Part shown: piece after piece, positions 27,501 to 36,600 of the stretch
How positions within the stretch are numbered: the first letter of the stretch is position 1
Layout of the letters: each line of letters starts with the position of its first letter
Translations under genes and position numbers: made by a program
The notes under the pieces: generated by a model
What the model was told of the DNA's origin: nothing
Databases searched by the model: none
What the model saw: only the letters and a program-made list of their open reading frames with translations
IMG/VR virus record: IMGVR_UViG_3300025070_002730
Span: 1 to 57,735 of that record
DNA from: a virus
Reading direction: 5' to 3' (one strand)
DNA: 57,735 nt

Positions 27501-30500
27501 CTGTAATTCGATAATCTGTTGATTGGGTTTTATACACTCCCCATGTTTGTTGGCTTTTATCTGTAGCAGTCCAAATATAGCTACCTGAAGCATACAAAGG
27601 TTGATCTAAGATAGCATCATATGATGCTAATGATGCTGTAACATCTAAAGGATTAACATACCCTGCTGTTTTAATATAACTGTTGTCATCATTAAAATAT
27701 TTTGTTGGTAAGGGCTTATGATCATAATTGTCAGGTTTAACGTATACACCGTTTCTATCTAATCTATAAATTAAACTTGTATCTTGTGGATTAATTACAT
27801 CAACTAACTCGATCAGCTGTGGCTCTTGTCTATATTTTGCTTCGTCAAGTATAAGATCAAACTGTTCGTCGCCTGTTGTTGCTCCATAACGTCCTGCACG
27901 TATAGCCCATTCTTCATAAAACTCTAAACTATCTTTGTTAGCACTTCCTAATTTATCAAACAGTTTTGTAAGAACATTTCGTGTTCCTTTGTCTTGAATA
28001 GCACCTTGATAGAACTTAAATTGACTTACATCATCGTTAATGATATTTTCAAGATACTTACGTTTTTGATATCCAGTTAGATGTTGTGCTAACTTTTGTT
28101 GTTCCATATCAAAGTTATCAGAATCAAGATCGTAAAAATCTGCAAACTGTCTTGCTTTATAATCAAAGTTAGGTAGTAATTGTTGTTCTGGTTTTTCGTT
28201 TAATCTTACCCAGTTTGAATCTACAAACTTTTCTGTTCCTGTTACATTCTTAGTAGCAACATAATAAAATTGTTTGTGTTTTACTAATGCGCCAATTGAG
28301 TAATCTTGCCAAGAAACCCATTCAGTTGGTTTTGCATCATCAAAAATAAATCCTGGGATATTATATGAACCATTCCATTCATCTGAGCGATATCCTTTAA
28401 CTTTAATTCTTTCTTGTCTATAACCTTGAGCTCTATTATAAATTACATCACCAAATACTGTATTGTTATCAATAATGATTGCATGTTCATGTTGTACTAC
28501 AGGAATCTTAAGATGATATATTCCATCATTTGTATTTCTTACAAAGATTCCAAACTCGTTTGTATTATCACGCTCAGTTGTTGCAAAATCTGCAAGCAAT
28601 CGTTTACCGTCTGCTTTTAATAAACTATAATCATAAAAGTTATCATATATATCGTCAACAACAGTGTATTCTTTTGTAAATTCAATTTGTCTTGCACTTG
28701 GACTTAGTGTAAGAATAGTTCCACTATCCCAAGCCTGTGTAGTCCAGAATAAAAATTCTTTTGCACTCAGTACCCAATTTTCAATTTCTTCAATCTCTTG
28801 ATTAAAATTATTGAATTTAAATCCTGCTGTTTTTAAATATTCTTGGTATCCTAGTAATAAATCAACTACATCTTGTTTTTCTCTAAGCAATGTTCCATAT
28901 TGCATTTCTTGTAGTTCTTTTGCATAGTTAGTTGAGACGTATGCTGATGCACCACCTTCTTCTGGTAGTTCAGCTAATTTTTGAAAATTGTCTTGATTAA
29001 ATGCGTCACCTGCTGTATGAGAAACTTTAACTCTAAAATAAGAGTCAGCTACTTCAACAATCTGTCCTGATTCATATGTTTTTCCTGTTGTCCAAGTTAA
29101 GAAGTTTTCACTTACTCCACCAACATTAATTACTTGGTCGCTATTTTTTCTTCTTACAGGATAATATTTAAACACAGGATTATCTTTATCATATCCTTTT
29201 ACAATGTATCCACCTGGAGCAATTTCAATTATAACTCCGCTATAAGAATATACATCTAAAGGAATACTTTTAGTTAAATGTATTTTATAGTTTTCCTCTG
29301 GTACAAAAACATTACCTTCATTTGTTGGTGTTCTTGAATCTAATATTAATTTAAATTTTGACTTTTGTGTAAATCCGCCAATTTTAGATCCTAGTTTATT
29401 TTCGATTGCTTTTAAATTATTTGCATATTCAGTAAATCTAAGTGTATCATTATCAATTAAGTATCCTTGCATATAATTTACAATACCTGCTGTAAATACT
29501 CTTGCTGAATCCGTTGCACTATTTGGAAATACTAATTTATCTAATTCAATACGCTTACTTGTATCTTTATATACTAATTGGTTTGCACCGTTACGTACAA
29601 TTCTACTTCTGTCAAACGCTAATCCAAAAAACTGTGCTGGTTGATTTAACGCCCATGAAATCATTAAACTAAATGGATAGTGTGAACTTCTACGCCATGC
29701 AGTTTCTACAGGACCTTCGTCGCCAAATGCAAATTCGTTACCATTAGTAGTAGGAATGTTTCCTACAGCATAACCTGTGTCACTTGGTGCTAATAAATCT
29801 CCGTTAGCGTCAACTGGAATATATTTGTAAATATCTTCGTTTTTAAACTTGTTTCTATATGTTACCTTTGAACCTTCTGCACCTCTTACAATACCTTTAG
29901 ACAAATCTTCCCAAAGTAGTAAGTTATTACTTGTGTACGGTGCTGAACCGTATTCGTCATCAAACCAAGTTGGCTTTTCTTTAAATCCAAGTATTTCCCA
30001 CGGATGACTGTGTGGTCTATCTGTGTTATAGAAGTCTTTATAAATTGATCTCCAAAAACCTGTTAAAGGATTTCCATTTGGATCTCCTGCTGATGCATAG
30101 TTGTATGTGAATCCATCGCCGGATCTATAAATTGTATTAGATACATAGTCTGGACTACCAACAGTTTCTAACCAATTATTAAATTCAGATATCATTGTTT
30201 TAGAAACTTGTCTTCTAGTAAATCCTGTAGTTCTAGCTTTGCTAGGAATATAATCTACAATATCTAAGATATTTTCGTTATAAGGAAGTTTTAGATTATT
30301 GTAAATTCTTTTTTCAAGATCTAATAATAAGTTGTCTCTAAAGTCTCCAAAACATCTCCACAAAGATCCATCGTGTCCTTGCAACATTGGTTTTGCGCCT
30401 TCATACTCAAAATATGTTTGACTATCATTAGTAGCATGATTCATTGTGCCGTTGGGCATATAAAATATTTTGTTAGATCCTGCAAATACATGTGTATGTG

Positions 30501-33500
30501 CTGTTCCGTTACCACTATTTCTTAAATCTTCTTGTTGTGCAGATACTTCATCTGTATACAAAGGATAGAACCAACCAAGTTTGCCTTTGTAAGACTTAGT
30601 TGTTGTTTCGTCTCTGCCATATACTTTCCAAGGACCTGTACTATCTGTTGGTGTTTTGATATAAGTATCGTCTAAAAATATTTCAGGAGTAAACTTAGGA
30701 TACAATCCTAACTTAGTAGGAGTGGGCGGAACCCAACAACCATCAGTTGAAACATATTCATAAACGTCTAATACATCTCCAGCACTTGGAGCATTTAACA
30801 ATGTTAAAAATCCATCTGCACTAACTGTATAATCTTTATTAAGTACTAACTGTTTTTCATTTAGGTATGCTAATACTGCTTTTTCAGATAACGTTGTAAA
30901 GTCAATACCATTTGCTAGTGAAAATATTGTTTGTGACCCATCTTCAATTGCATGTCTTACTGTTGTTTCGCCACCGTGTGCTAACATATCACTAAAGTAA
31001 AATGCATCGCTATTAGTTTTGCTTGAATTAAGTTCAGTAAGCACCTTGTCAACGTGTACTTTATCAGTTCCTTCAAATCCAAGTTCGTTTGCTATTCTTA
31101 AAAATTCTCTTTTAAATTTAATATATTCAAAGCCTGACCATTTCATTGCCTCGATAGCATCATAGTCTTTATCTGTTAAATTATATAATGCAAGGTTAAT
31201 TGGTCCACTATGTTGTACAAATTTTAATCCGTATTTTGATGAAGCACCTAGATCACGTAGATTACTAACACCTGGATATACTCCTTCAAATCCGTTTATA
31301 TTATCAACAATACTATCAACATGGTCTAATACTTCGCCTAGTGTAAATGTTGTAACATTTTCGTTTTGTGGATTTTTTTCAAAGTTAATTGGAAATTCGT
31401 AATGCCCTAGCCCATCTACTTTTGGCGCACTAGATGTTGTTTTTAAAACAAGTTTATCAGATTCAACTAAGTCTGTATAAAATGCAACATATGCGTAACC
31501 GTTTATTCTATTAATTGTATAATCGACACCGTCATATTTACGGACACTGTTTACATAAACTTTAACATCTAAATCATTTAAATTACCACTGTTCAAATAA
31601 ACATCAACAATAAAATTATTTGTTCTTTCTAAAACTGTAAATTGCTCTACTACAGGTTGTTTAGATTTAGTTAATGCTTTAGTCCAACCTGATTCGTTAG
31701 TATAAGAAGTTCTGTCAGTATACTTTCTTAGTAATGCTGTATCAGTACTAACTGTAAGTACATCTACTGTCTCGTCATATTGATAAGTGTCTGCTAGTAG
31801 ATTAAAATCAAAAACAATGTCACCACTATTTTCAATAGTTCTATAACTTAACGGAAATCCTAATTCTGTATCATTTGTACCTGTACCAACTTTATAACTA
31901 AACACTTTGTTGCCAATAAATGTACTTGAATCTAGTGTAGAAAGTTGTGCTCCAGTATCGTCATATAAATCAAATAATGGTTGTTGATTAACTTTTATTT
32001 TATCTTGTGTTTGTTTCCAAGTAGTACCGTTATAGTAAAAGATCTTACCTTTAAAATTTGTACCTGCTTTTACAAGAACTGTTTCATTTTCTAATGGAAC
32101 AGCATCTGTAGTTTCTTTAAGTGCAATTTGAACTTGTCCGTTTTGACTAATAAAACTAACTTCATAAATTTTACCAGCAACAAAACTATCTGGGTCTGCT
32201 GTAAATAATACACGCATTCCTGATACAAGCTCAACACCGTCAACAAAATAACCTGCTTGTCCTTCAATGTCTGAAAATACATCTTTAGTAACTGTATCAA
32301 CTAAATCAACTGATGTTTTTGACTGTGTTCCAAAATTGTAAAGTTTTAGGCCTGCATCAAATTCAATAATTGGTCTTGTAGCTCTATAAGTTTGATCTAA
32401 TTCTACAGGAACATTGTTAATTTTGGCAACAGTTTCAATAACACTTTTATGTGTCCATTTATTATAACGTGACCACTGATTACTATCTTTAGACGATCTA
32501 TTAATAACAATATAGTCTTTTAGAGTAGCATAAGAAGTAGCGTCTCCAAATGGTAGTGAAGCAAATCCTTGTGCATCAAATTCAGTAGATACATCTGACA
32601 AATAGTCAGCAGTAATAACTAAGTCTTCTTCTGCTATTAATGTAATAGATTCGCCAACGCCTTCAACATACCAATTACCTTCACCGTACTTAGCTGGTGT
32701 AATTGTTCCGTAAAACTTAACTTTCATACCATTGGTTAATTCATAACCATTTTGCATAGTATAAGTTTTTTTGCCAACGATTTCGTTACCTACATTAAGT
32801 TTTGTATTGTCTCTAATATCTCTTATAATAATAAGTCCTGATGTTTCAATATCATTTCCGTTTGTGTAATATAAAGCATCGGGTGATTCTAAATCAATTG
32901 TCCAAGTTATTGTACCTTGTTCAACTTTTTGCTGGCTTACTCCAGTACTATATAAGTTTGTATCATCATCAATACTATTACTAGTTCTAATGCTAAAGGG
33001 CATATCAACAGCATCTATATCAAAATTATATGTTTGCCCTCTATATAAAGTAATTGTTGGATTGCTTACTTTGTTTTCTTCGCTAAAAATATAAGAATTA
33101 TTATCTACATTATCTTGACGCTTTACTGCGAACGTGCTAGTAATATTTCGTGCAGTTCCGTAAACAGGAACTTCGTTAGGTCCTGCGGGTAACCAGTAGT
33201 ATTCTCTAAAATTTACAAACTTATCCCAGTTGATGTGTGGGTTCCAAGCATAGTATTCTTGCGAATTATATAAACTATGATTAGCGTTATCTGTATTTCT
33301 AATTTTACTACTGTTTATGTAATCTCGATAGTCACCGTAGTAAGTTGTATTACCTAAGTTATCTGTAACTGTTGCAACAGGTTCTAGTTGATAATTTTCT
33401 CTGTCAGCTGAAACATCAGAAACATAATTATCAGTAGACTTAAATGCTTTTGAATCTCTACGTCCAATATAGCCGTCGATCTTTTCAATTGACCCAGGCT

Positions 33501-33630
33501 GAGTTAGCTGATCAATTGTACTACTTAGAAACTTCTTGTTTGCTGTTGTTCTAAAATATCTTGGTAGTAAATCAGCTGTTCTTCTTTTTGCATCCCCGCT
33601 TGTTGGGATTGGACTTTCATCTTGTGCCAT
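18589..33630 (-). CDS. Giant virion/baseplate-associated protein, 5013 residues
   Basis: One uninterrupted reading frame of 15 kb. The N-terminus (ADLLPRYFRTTANKKFLSST, then YRDYINSSK, NPHINWDKFVNFREYYWLPAG) looks like a particle-attachment region. Around residues 2190-2270 and 3010-3150 are FG-GAP-like blades (FGQSVAMSPDGKYLAIGSPH; FGTTIAVSADGTKIAIGAPL; FGSKLDFDGNTLAV), suggesting an interrupted beta-propeller. Residues near 3590 and 3950 carry G-x-GY-x-x-P-x-I-x-I-x-GGSG motifs. From about 4440 on, modules begin with a GDGST box (near 4442, 4525, 4893), with a related copy near 890. The gene starts on the last base of gp6 and takes the place where T4 has gp7/gp8. Whether it is a gp7 counterpart, a fused fibre network or a side appendage is not decided. 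Confidence 0.85.
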   Translation of the reverse strand: MAQDESPIPTSGDAKRRTADLLPRYFRTTANKKFLSSTIDQLTQPGSIEKIDGYIGRRDSKAFKSTDNYVSDVSADRENYQLEPVATVTDNLGNTTYYGDYRDYINSSKIRNTDNANHSLYNSQEYYAWNPHINWDKFVNFREYYWLPAGPNEVPVYGTARNITSTFAVKRQDNVDNNSYIFSEENKVSNPTITLYRGQTYNFDIDAVDMPFSIRTSNSIDDDTNLYSTGVSQQKVEQGTITWTIDLESPDALYYTNGNDIETSGLIIIRDIRDNTKLNVGNEIVGKKTYTMQNGYELTNGMKVKFYGTITPAKYGEGNWYVEGVGESITLIAEEDLVITADYLSDVSTEFDAQGFASLPFGDATSYATLKDYIVINRSSKDSNQWSRYNKWTHKSVIETVAKINNVPVELDQTYRATRPIIEFDAGLKLYNFGTQSKTSVDLVDTVTKDVFSDIEGQAGYFVDGVELVSGMRVLFTADPDSFVAGKIYEVSFISQNGQVQIALKETTDAVPLENETVLVKAGTNFKGKIFYYNGTTWKQTQDKIKVNQQPLFDLYDDTGAQLSTLDSSTFIGNKVFSYKVGTGTNDTELGFPLSYRTIENSGDIVFDFNLLADTYQYDETVDVLTVSTDTALLRKYTDRTSYTNESGWTKALTKSKQPVVEQFTVLERTNNFIVDVYLNSGNLNDLDVKVYVNSVRKYDGVDYTINRINGYAYVAFYTDLVESDKLVLKTTSSAPKVDGLGHYEFPINFEKNPQNENVTTFTLGEVLDHVDSIVDNINGFEGVYPGVSNLRDLGASSKYGLKFVQHSGPINLALYNLTDKDYDAIEAMKWSGFEYIKFKREFLRIANELGFEGTDKVHVDKVLTELNSSKTNSDAFYFSDMLAHGGETTVRHAIEDGSQTIFSLANGIDFTTLSEKAVLAYLNEKQLVLNKDYTVSADGFLTLLNAPSAGDVLDVYEYVSTDGCWVPPTPTKLGLYPKFTPEIFLDDTYIKTPTDSTGPWKVYGRDETTTKSYKGKLGWFYPLYTDEVSAQQEDLRNSGNGTAHTHVFAGSNKIFYMPNGTMNHATNDSQTYFEYEGAKPMLQGHDGSLWRCFGDFRDNLLLDLEKRIYNNLKLPYNENILDIVDYIPSKARTTGFTRRQVSKTMISEFNNWLETVGSPDYVSNTIYRSGDGFTYNYASAGDPNGNPLTGFWRSIYKDFYNTDRPHSHPWEILGFKEKPTWFDDEYGSAPYTSNNLLLWEDLSKGIVRGAEGSKVTYRNKFKNEDIYKYIPVDANGDLLAPSDTGYAVGNIPTTNGNEFAFGDEGPVETAWRRSSHYPFSLMISWALNQPAQFFGLAFDRSRIVRNGANQLVYKDTSKRIELDKLVFPNSATDSARVFTAGIVNYMQGYLIDNDTLRFTEYANNLKAIENKLGSKIGGFTQKSKFKLILDSRTPTNEGNVFVPEENYKIHLTKSIPLDVYSYSGVIIEIAPGGYIVKGYDKDNPVFKYYPVRRKNSDQVINVGGVSENFLTWTTGKTYESGQIVEVADSYFRVKVSHTAGDAFNQDNFQKLAELPEEGGASAYVSTNYAKELQEMQYGTLLREKQDVVDLLLGYQEYLKTAGFKFNNFNQEIEEIENWVLSAKEFLFWTTQAWDSGTILTLSPSARQIEFTKEYTVVDDIYDNFYDYSLLKADGKRLLADFATTERDNTNEFGIFVRNTNDGIYHLKIPVVQHEHAIIIDNNTVFGDVIYNRAQGYRQERIKVKGYRSDEWNGSYNIPGFIFDDAKPTEWVSWQDYSIGALVKHKQFYYVATKNVTGTEKFVDSNWVRLNEKPEQQLLPNFDYKARQFADFYDLDSDNFDMEQQKLAQHLTGYQKRKYLENIINDDVSQFKFYQGAIQDKGTRNVLTKLFDKLGSANKDSLEFYEEWAIRAGRYGATTGDEQFDLILDEAKYRQEPQLIELVDVINPQDTSLIYRLDRNGVYVKPDNYDHKPLPTKYFNDDNSYIKTAGYVNPLDVTASLASYDAILDQPLYASGSYIWTATDKSQQTWGVYKTQSTDYRITAVTESQQNIFTITLDKQADFTKGDIIGIHDISDATNGYYKVNSIELNVVKLASVEGEDVEATEDNADVNGFITEFKKARLSTLSLANDSIKKDPNNLFSLNGNNNATNTIWVDDDDTGKWIVLKNKQVFELKPNIINTAAGLLDSTEKDFGSAFSVTKNNNRIAITAPKDLNGSVYVYQRPSDNTEFGFIQQIDEQLFLFDSNGGFGQSVAMSPDGKYLAIGSPHASNVKSKLKGDFENSISYVQNDIVLYSNQLWKAARNIEADALQLYQNHSSNAQSKGNDYISDTQSYPEIEYIVRGDYTLGADSDTDHILVRAEKEQFEGTKIGDILTLKWNEYTTSNQIGTLPFNNDSTLTKSLLNGQHTIANKVQHIVHIQSALSVPDAGTEITTDTCRATLAYRRINNENEMQVYIKNVNGAFTGSGSIYANGILVGEYEEVLQITDDYHTGWWYIDVGSSFNSTELTEKNANLVIQNITLEGNVVNDPYFSNILDTKQLQNILNPTKVSELGILSHTQGQSNVQVLDSKWWIRTPLEHGNSISVGDKTRVWLNDIRLNGVVQDPTAIGLTSTYINDTEHTVIDVWNGYVEVRLTNFDLNGDPFIPNVGDTLTDTATGSTAEIAYIERSFATAKIYVKNRNGTWAVGSDFGTNSNATFIENDSTVRTMGPINSAQMENSVSGPLLILDTATNIPVVVGGANYLRDLEYWIYSSNTIEGITDTANPPSSLNLDWTRVYNLPVVPEGYGTGLSEQGTFAIYEIKGVTYSLINYFTVPNSADNRQLGTKLRFVQPDSDSYKLYIHAQGDGSEDNQGRIYFVNKNSTEDWALSVQKNYRGNFKSSETYFENEYVRFGETVYKANTNLIPGTFNVSQWTAQTTGLDLLGYVPNDTNFSLVESTLDQNNLEAFGTDFDVNDNGQVLVANSMYTSVYEIESGDVTLGLDSSIANRKVVVYRLTGSSYEYSQILEPFNQTEDFGTTIAVSADGTKIAIGAPLNSEIESNAGAVYIYTQNGTTFSYSQTIRPATIKPNSQFGSKLDFDGNTLAVTSRGGDIITSTTFDANSTSLDNASTTFKIIDSGSGVVSLYETVNNTLLYSQDFAYDLDTQDFGSRMLVSNNHVYIGLPKQQVPNSSIVDKGMVAEYRKPVNTTSWAITRQPVLPADTSKFKGVYLYNVKDNSLQTYLDYIDPIQGKIAGPAEQELTFKTSYDPARYSNTTTASGITAHTLDYTSDKWIGKLWWDIDSARFINHHQGDITEATATFNKLFPGTTVDVYEWVESTLLPSQWDEQTGDETALNQGISGTTLYGDGAYSVRRKFDTVSQTFTTYYYYWVLDKATIPNVENRSLSASNVTRLITDPAGLGYKFVAMLGSNRYALHNCESFINDRDTAISFNWWTIENQQQQTHLQYQLVTDGLDTSVPNNEIEQKWFDSLVGFDRNDRPVPDISLPVKEKYGALNEPRQSWFVNRTEARKQFVERTNKSLSKHLIVDDFDLTKLTGSDPQPTLATGLYDTTSDSYAEIGFVSVARVKPASITLEVENGVIINVLINEAGAGYINVPTYKITDTGGSGGVLEFTLDANGSISNVTIVNGGRDYTSSVAVTIRKFAVLVKSDETIGGKWSVYHWDGAEYLRTLTQSYDINLYWNYIDWYSPGYNQFTFVNHTIDSSYEIYALDDQIDDIIKINNVGTGGWLLLRKISNADTQDYTLSYQTIGRENGTIAFKNSLYDVNASNTAFDGASFDKIFYDTEPNTEFRKILEILKSDIFVDNLAIYWNELFFAGIRYVFSEQPNVDWVFKTSFVKAKHNIGELQQKVTFQNDSLPSYQQYVEEMKPYKTKIREYLSSYEKIDPASNVITDFDLSPFYSDSEGKIIPQDVKIINGEISVGDANVLTYPGKHWIDTVGFEIVSFNIADAGQGYTVPPKIIISGGSGTGATAEAFIGTNGKVTSVKVTNSGSGYLTSPTIQIVGSFGDTGTVARLSPVLGKGKARSAHIRCKFDRVTGTYLFQTLAETETFTSTIDQQIFNLKWPVQLKATEIKVTVDGLEALRSEYAFSNVEDTTKGYTRTSGRITFTNALAVNKTVVVTYNKAPELLQAQDRINLYYNPTTGMYGNDLGQLMEGIDYGGVEVSSFDFGTGTGWDSDEWFTTTYDTFDTTFEDEIFQIGDDSTRVLNFASPLVSGTVYNVYKNGVRIDDPNYGTASQKNVNAKMTSITGANQTGVALYDDADDLASDIIVFDEDIISTGPGDILVFRKTTSDGAFLPDPRSYDTVLTGGDLAFSTAKGINPEEIIIDGDDFISPTTSKGPEEQVPGQVLDTVNIRVFHRPKDGGSILSSNSYRTDGIVGSYNFGIQPQNRDGLIVKVNDIIQSQSLYKVDYRLKTVTFNTIPNVNQDINILSISGNGKNALEQNEFIGDGSTLAYITKVHYDKKLDYYATVNGEAVESVLTSSGDSTDKDPKAMIVFGSPPPDNSIINYAIYTAVDSFSKIETTEFTGDGSTKVFDLATTPYSALPNSHNVIVKQGNKILNPGYSQQFAVTASAREYFLEIWQTPIGSFDNTDLLVLLNGKALTIAVEYNIRPANSSVILEPGIGAEGDILEVYLRTDGEYAFGDVQVINNQTSWVDSGSNLQLTTAPADGEKLTVYTFNKHDSMDFERQNFDIVARSVIAVGTEDHIQFNHIKAGLVKLRYPAIDAQYVWLTINGILQTPSVDYKLTDDRNFVKYNGSFADDDVIEVIQFSATGEITPKFGFSQFKDILNRNIYKRLGDVAPLKLAKDLATLDKEIFLDDASKLSQPDKNSSIPGILFINGERIEYLIKQGNVLRQIQRGTLGTGVASIHEAGSDVYNQGPMQTAPYMDQTIVDEQVGDGSTTVFPLAFTPNSVNEFEVFVAGKRLRKNAIQQFNPTLDQDSPEADETAPAEFSVDGTTASVILLNTPAVNANIKIVRRQGKRWTDPGISLNDAESLVARFFKAEKVELPK

Positions 33631-36600
33631 TAGTAACCATATCCTCCGCTACCGCCGGAGCTTCCGCTACCGCCGCTTGATCCTGATCCGCTTGAACTGC
33701 TTGAACTACTCGAACTACTTGTTGTAGTAGTTGTAGATGTAGATGTAGTTGTAGTTGTAGTGCTTGTTGTTGACAATGCTTGACTCTTAATTCCTGTATT
33801 AATAGTTCCTGTTGATGTAACTACATTACCTGCTGATTGTATTCTAGATGCTGTTACACTATCAATAATTTCAATATCATCTACTGTTGCATCGTTAATA
33901 AAAATCTCGTTATTTTCTGCTTTAACTTCATACAAACTTCCAAACCCTTGAGATGATTGTTTTGGTACTAATAAAATATTAACAACATCTGGTGCTGTTC
34001 TATTCATTATGTATGTTGCAAGTTCAGTAAAATGAAATGTATTTCCAAAATCCCAATTTTGTAAACTAAAGAATGAATTAATTGCTCCAATTACTTGTGT
34101 TTTTACTTCATTGTTATTAACTACTTCTCCGCTATTTTTTACAATTTTAATTGTTGCTTGTAAATTTTCTTGTGCATGTTTTCCAAACAAAGGTTTGTAT
34201 TCTACTGAGTGATAAATTACTTCATCACTAATTGATTTATACTGAGCAATTTCTGCACCGTAGTTTTGAAATAATTCGTCTGTGCTTGGTGGCAAAGGTT
34301 TTGTAGCAATCGCTCCGCTAATAAACTTTCTATAATTTTGATCATATGTTTGTGTAAGCATATAAACATCAATAATATTACTTACACTTGGATCAATTCT
34401 ATTTCCGTCATCTGCACTATGTACATATTGGAATTTTAAATCTGCTCTACCAACGTGTGCTTTATAATCTGCTGTTACTACAAGGACATTATTAGTTAAT
34501 ACTTTAAAGTTATCGTTATCAATAATATAGAAAATCTGTCCTGACGAATACTGACTGTATGCTCCAATATCAGTTTCTGTTGTAACTGTTTTAATTGTAC
34601 TGCCTGCATTATAATAATTGTATTTGCTAAATCCTTGATCAGATGATTCTTTCTTTAAGAAGATATATTTTGTAGATGTATTTGTTAAAGGTGCAACTAC
34701 AACATCAAATATATCTGGATCATCAATACTGCCATCATCGTTTAGATCAAAGAAACTAACTTCTACTTTTTTACTATTAATATATCCATCTGCATTTCGG
34801 AAAGTATTAACAATTTCCCAATTAACGTCATTATTAAATGGTGTAAGTTCATCTGGCTTAGTATTAAAGTTCATAATTGCAACTTTATCTTTTACCAACT
34901 GTCCTGTTTGTGAATCATAAATTTTATTTTGTCCATCAAAGTAAAAAGAAAGTTCTTTATCACTTTCAAAAATATATCTTAGTCCTCGGTTTGTGACTGT
35001 ATATTTTTCACCGTTTGTTTCAAATAGTATTAGCCAACTTGAGTCAAGTTGGTTATTTGTTACATCACCTGTTTTACCATTACTAAAAACATCTACTGTG
35101 TTTAAGTTTTCGTTAATAATGATACGCCAATTTCTTGTAACTTGATCATATCTTAATGCAAATGTTTTGTACGAAAATACTTGATCAATAATTTGAGATC
35201 TAACATCAGATGTAATGTCTTTTACTAATTTTGGTTTAACTTCTTCTAGTATACTGTTTGCAGGTAATATTTCATTAAACACAACTGGACCTTCGCCTGT
35301 TGTAGTACTAACACTTGTACCTGCACCGTCTACACTTATAACTTTTACCCACTTATATGTACTTGCACCTTTTGCTGATGCATCGCTTGTAAGTTCTCCG
35401 TCTCCAATAAAATAAAATCCTACTGGTGGTTTAAATTTAAGTAATGCTCCTGCTTCTACATATTTTAATGAACCGCCTGTAAATGTTCCTAGTTGATATG
35501 CAACGTCATTAATATTGTTTAATAGTCCTGTTGAACTATTAGTTGTTTTAGTTGTTTGCTTCCATGTAGCATTAAGATCACTAACAATAATCTTAGCATA
35601 GTTTGCAAAGTAAAAATTACTAACTGCTCTATTTTGTATAATAGGTAATATTGTATTTTCAATAGTACCTTCAATATCTGTTTGAGTATTAAACGTAAAG
35701 GATTCTTTATTTTCATAAGGCTCTCTATAAAGTATGCCATCACTTCCGTACAAGTTTGTACTAGAATATTTTCCGGTAGCATCTTTAAGATCAAAATATC
35801 TACTAATACCACTAGCAACTCTATTTGTTGATTTTACTTTAATAATTTCTTGGTTAGTTGTTAAAGGAACAATATTATAATCTTCGCCTGTAACCATTCT
35901 ATTTTGTGTATAGTAAGTTTGCGGAGCATTAGTTCTAATACTTGATGTTGTTTCACTAATAGTAGCATTAGTTACTGCTGTTTTAAGCTCTAAGCCAACA
36001 GTCATTGTTTCTGTTGTTCCTGACTTAGAAAGATAAGGAAAACTAATAGTAATATTTGTTAACTCTGCCGGATTAATACTTAATGATCTGTTAGCACTAG
36101 TTCTATAATAAAGTCTAAATCCTCCCTGTGGTAAGTTACCAAATGTTCCATCAGCAAATACTAAACTAATTTCGTCATTTGATCTAGTTTGTACAACATA
36201 AAAGTCTTTAATCTTTTTGTTTAAACTATTATAAATTGCATTGTTTCCTTCAGTTGAACTTACCTTTGTCCAAATTTTACTAGGAACACCAGCACTGTTT
36301 AAACCATAAAGCCAAACATCACTATCATTAATATTTTCTGCTTCAATAGAAATTCTCTGGTTAGCCGAAGGACTAGAAATATCAAATGCATTAGATTTTA
36401 AACTACCTTGTCTAAAATGTAAAAAGTATCCTGAGTTTGAACTTCCGGATCCTCTTCCATCTTCTCTATATAAAAATGCTAAACTATTTCCTGGTACAGG
36501 ATTTTCTTCTGTTATTACATCAAAATCAGTATCAATACCTGTTGATACAATTTCAAACTGTGTTGTACTACCATTAACTGATTTACTAAAAGAGTATATA

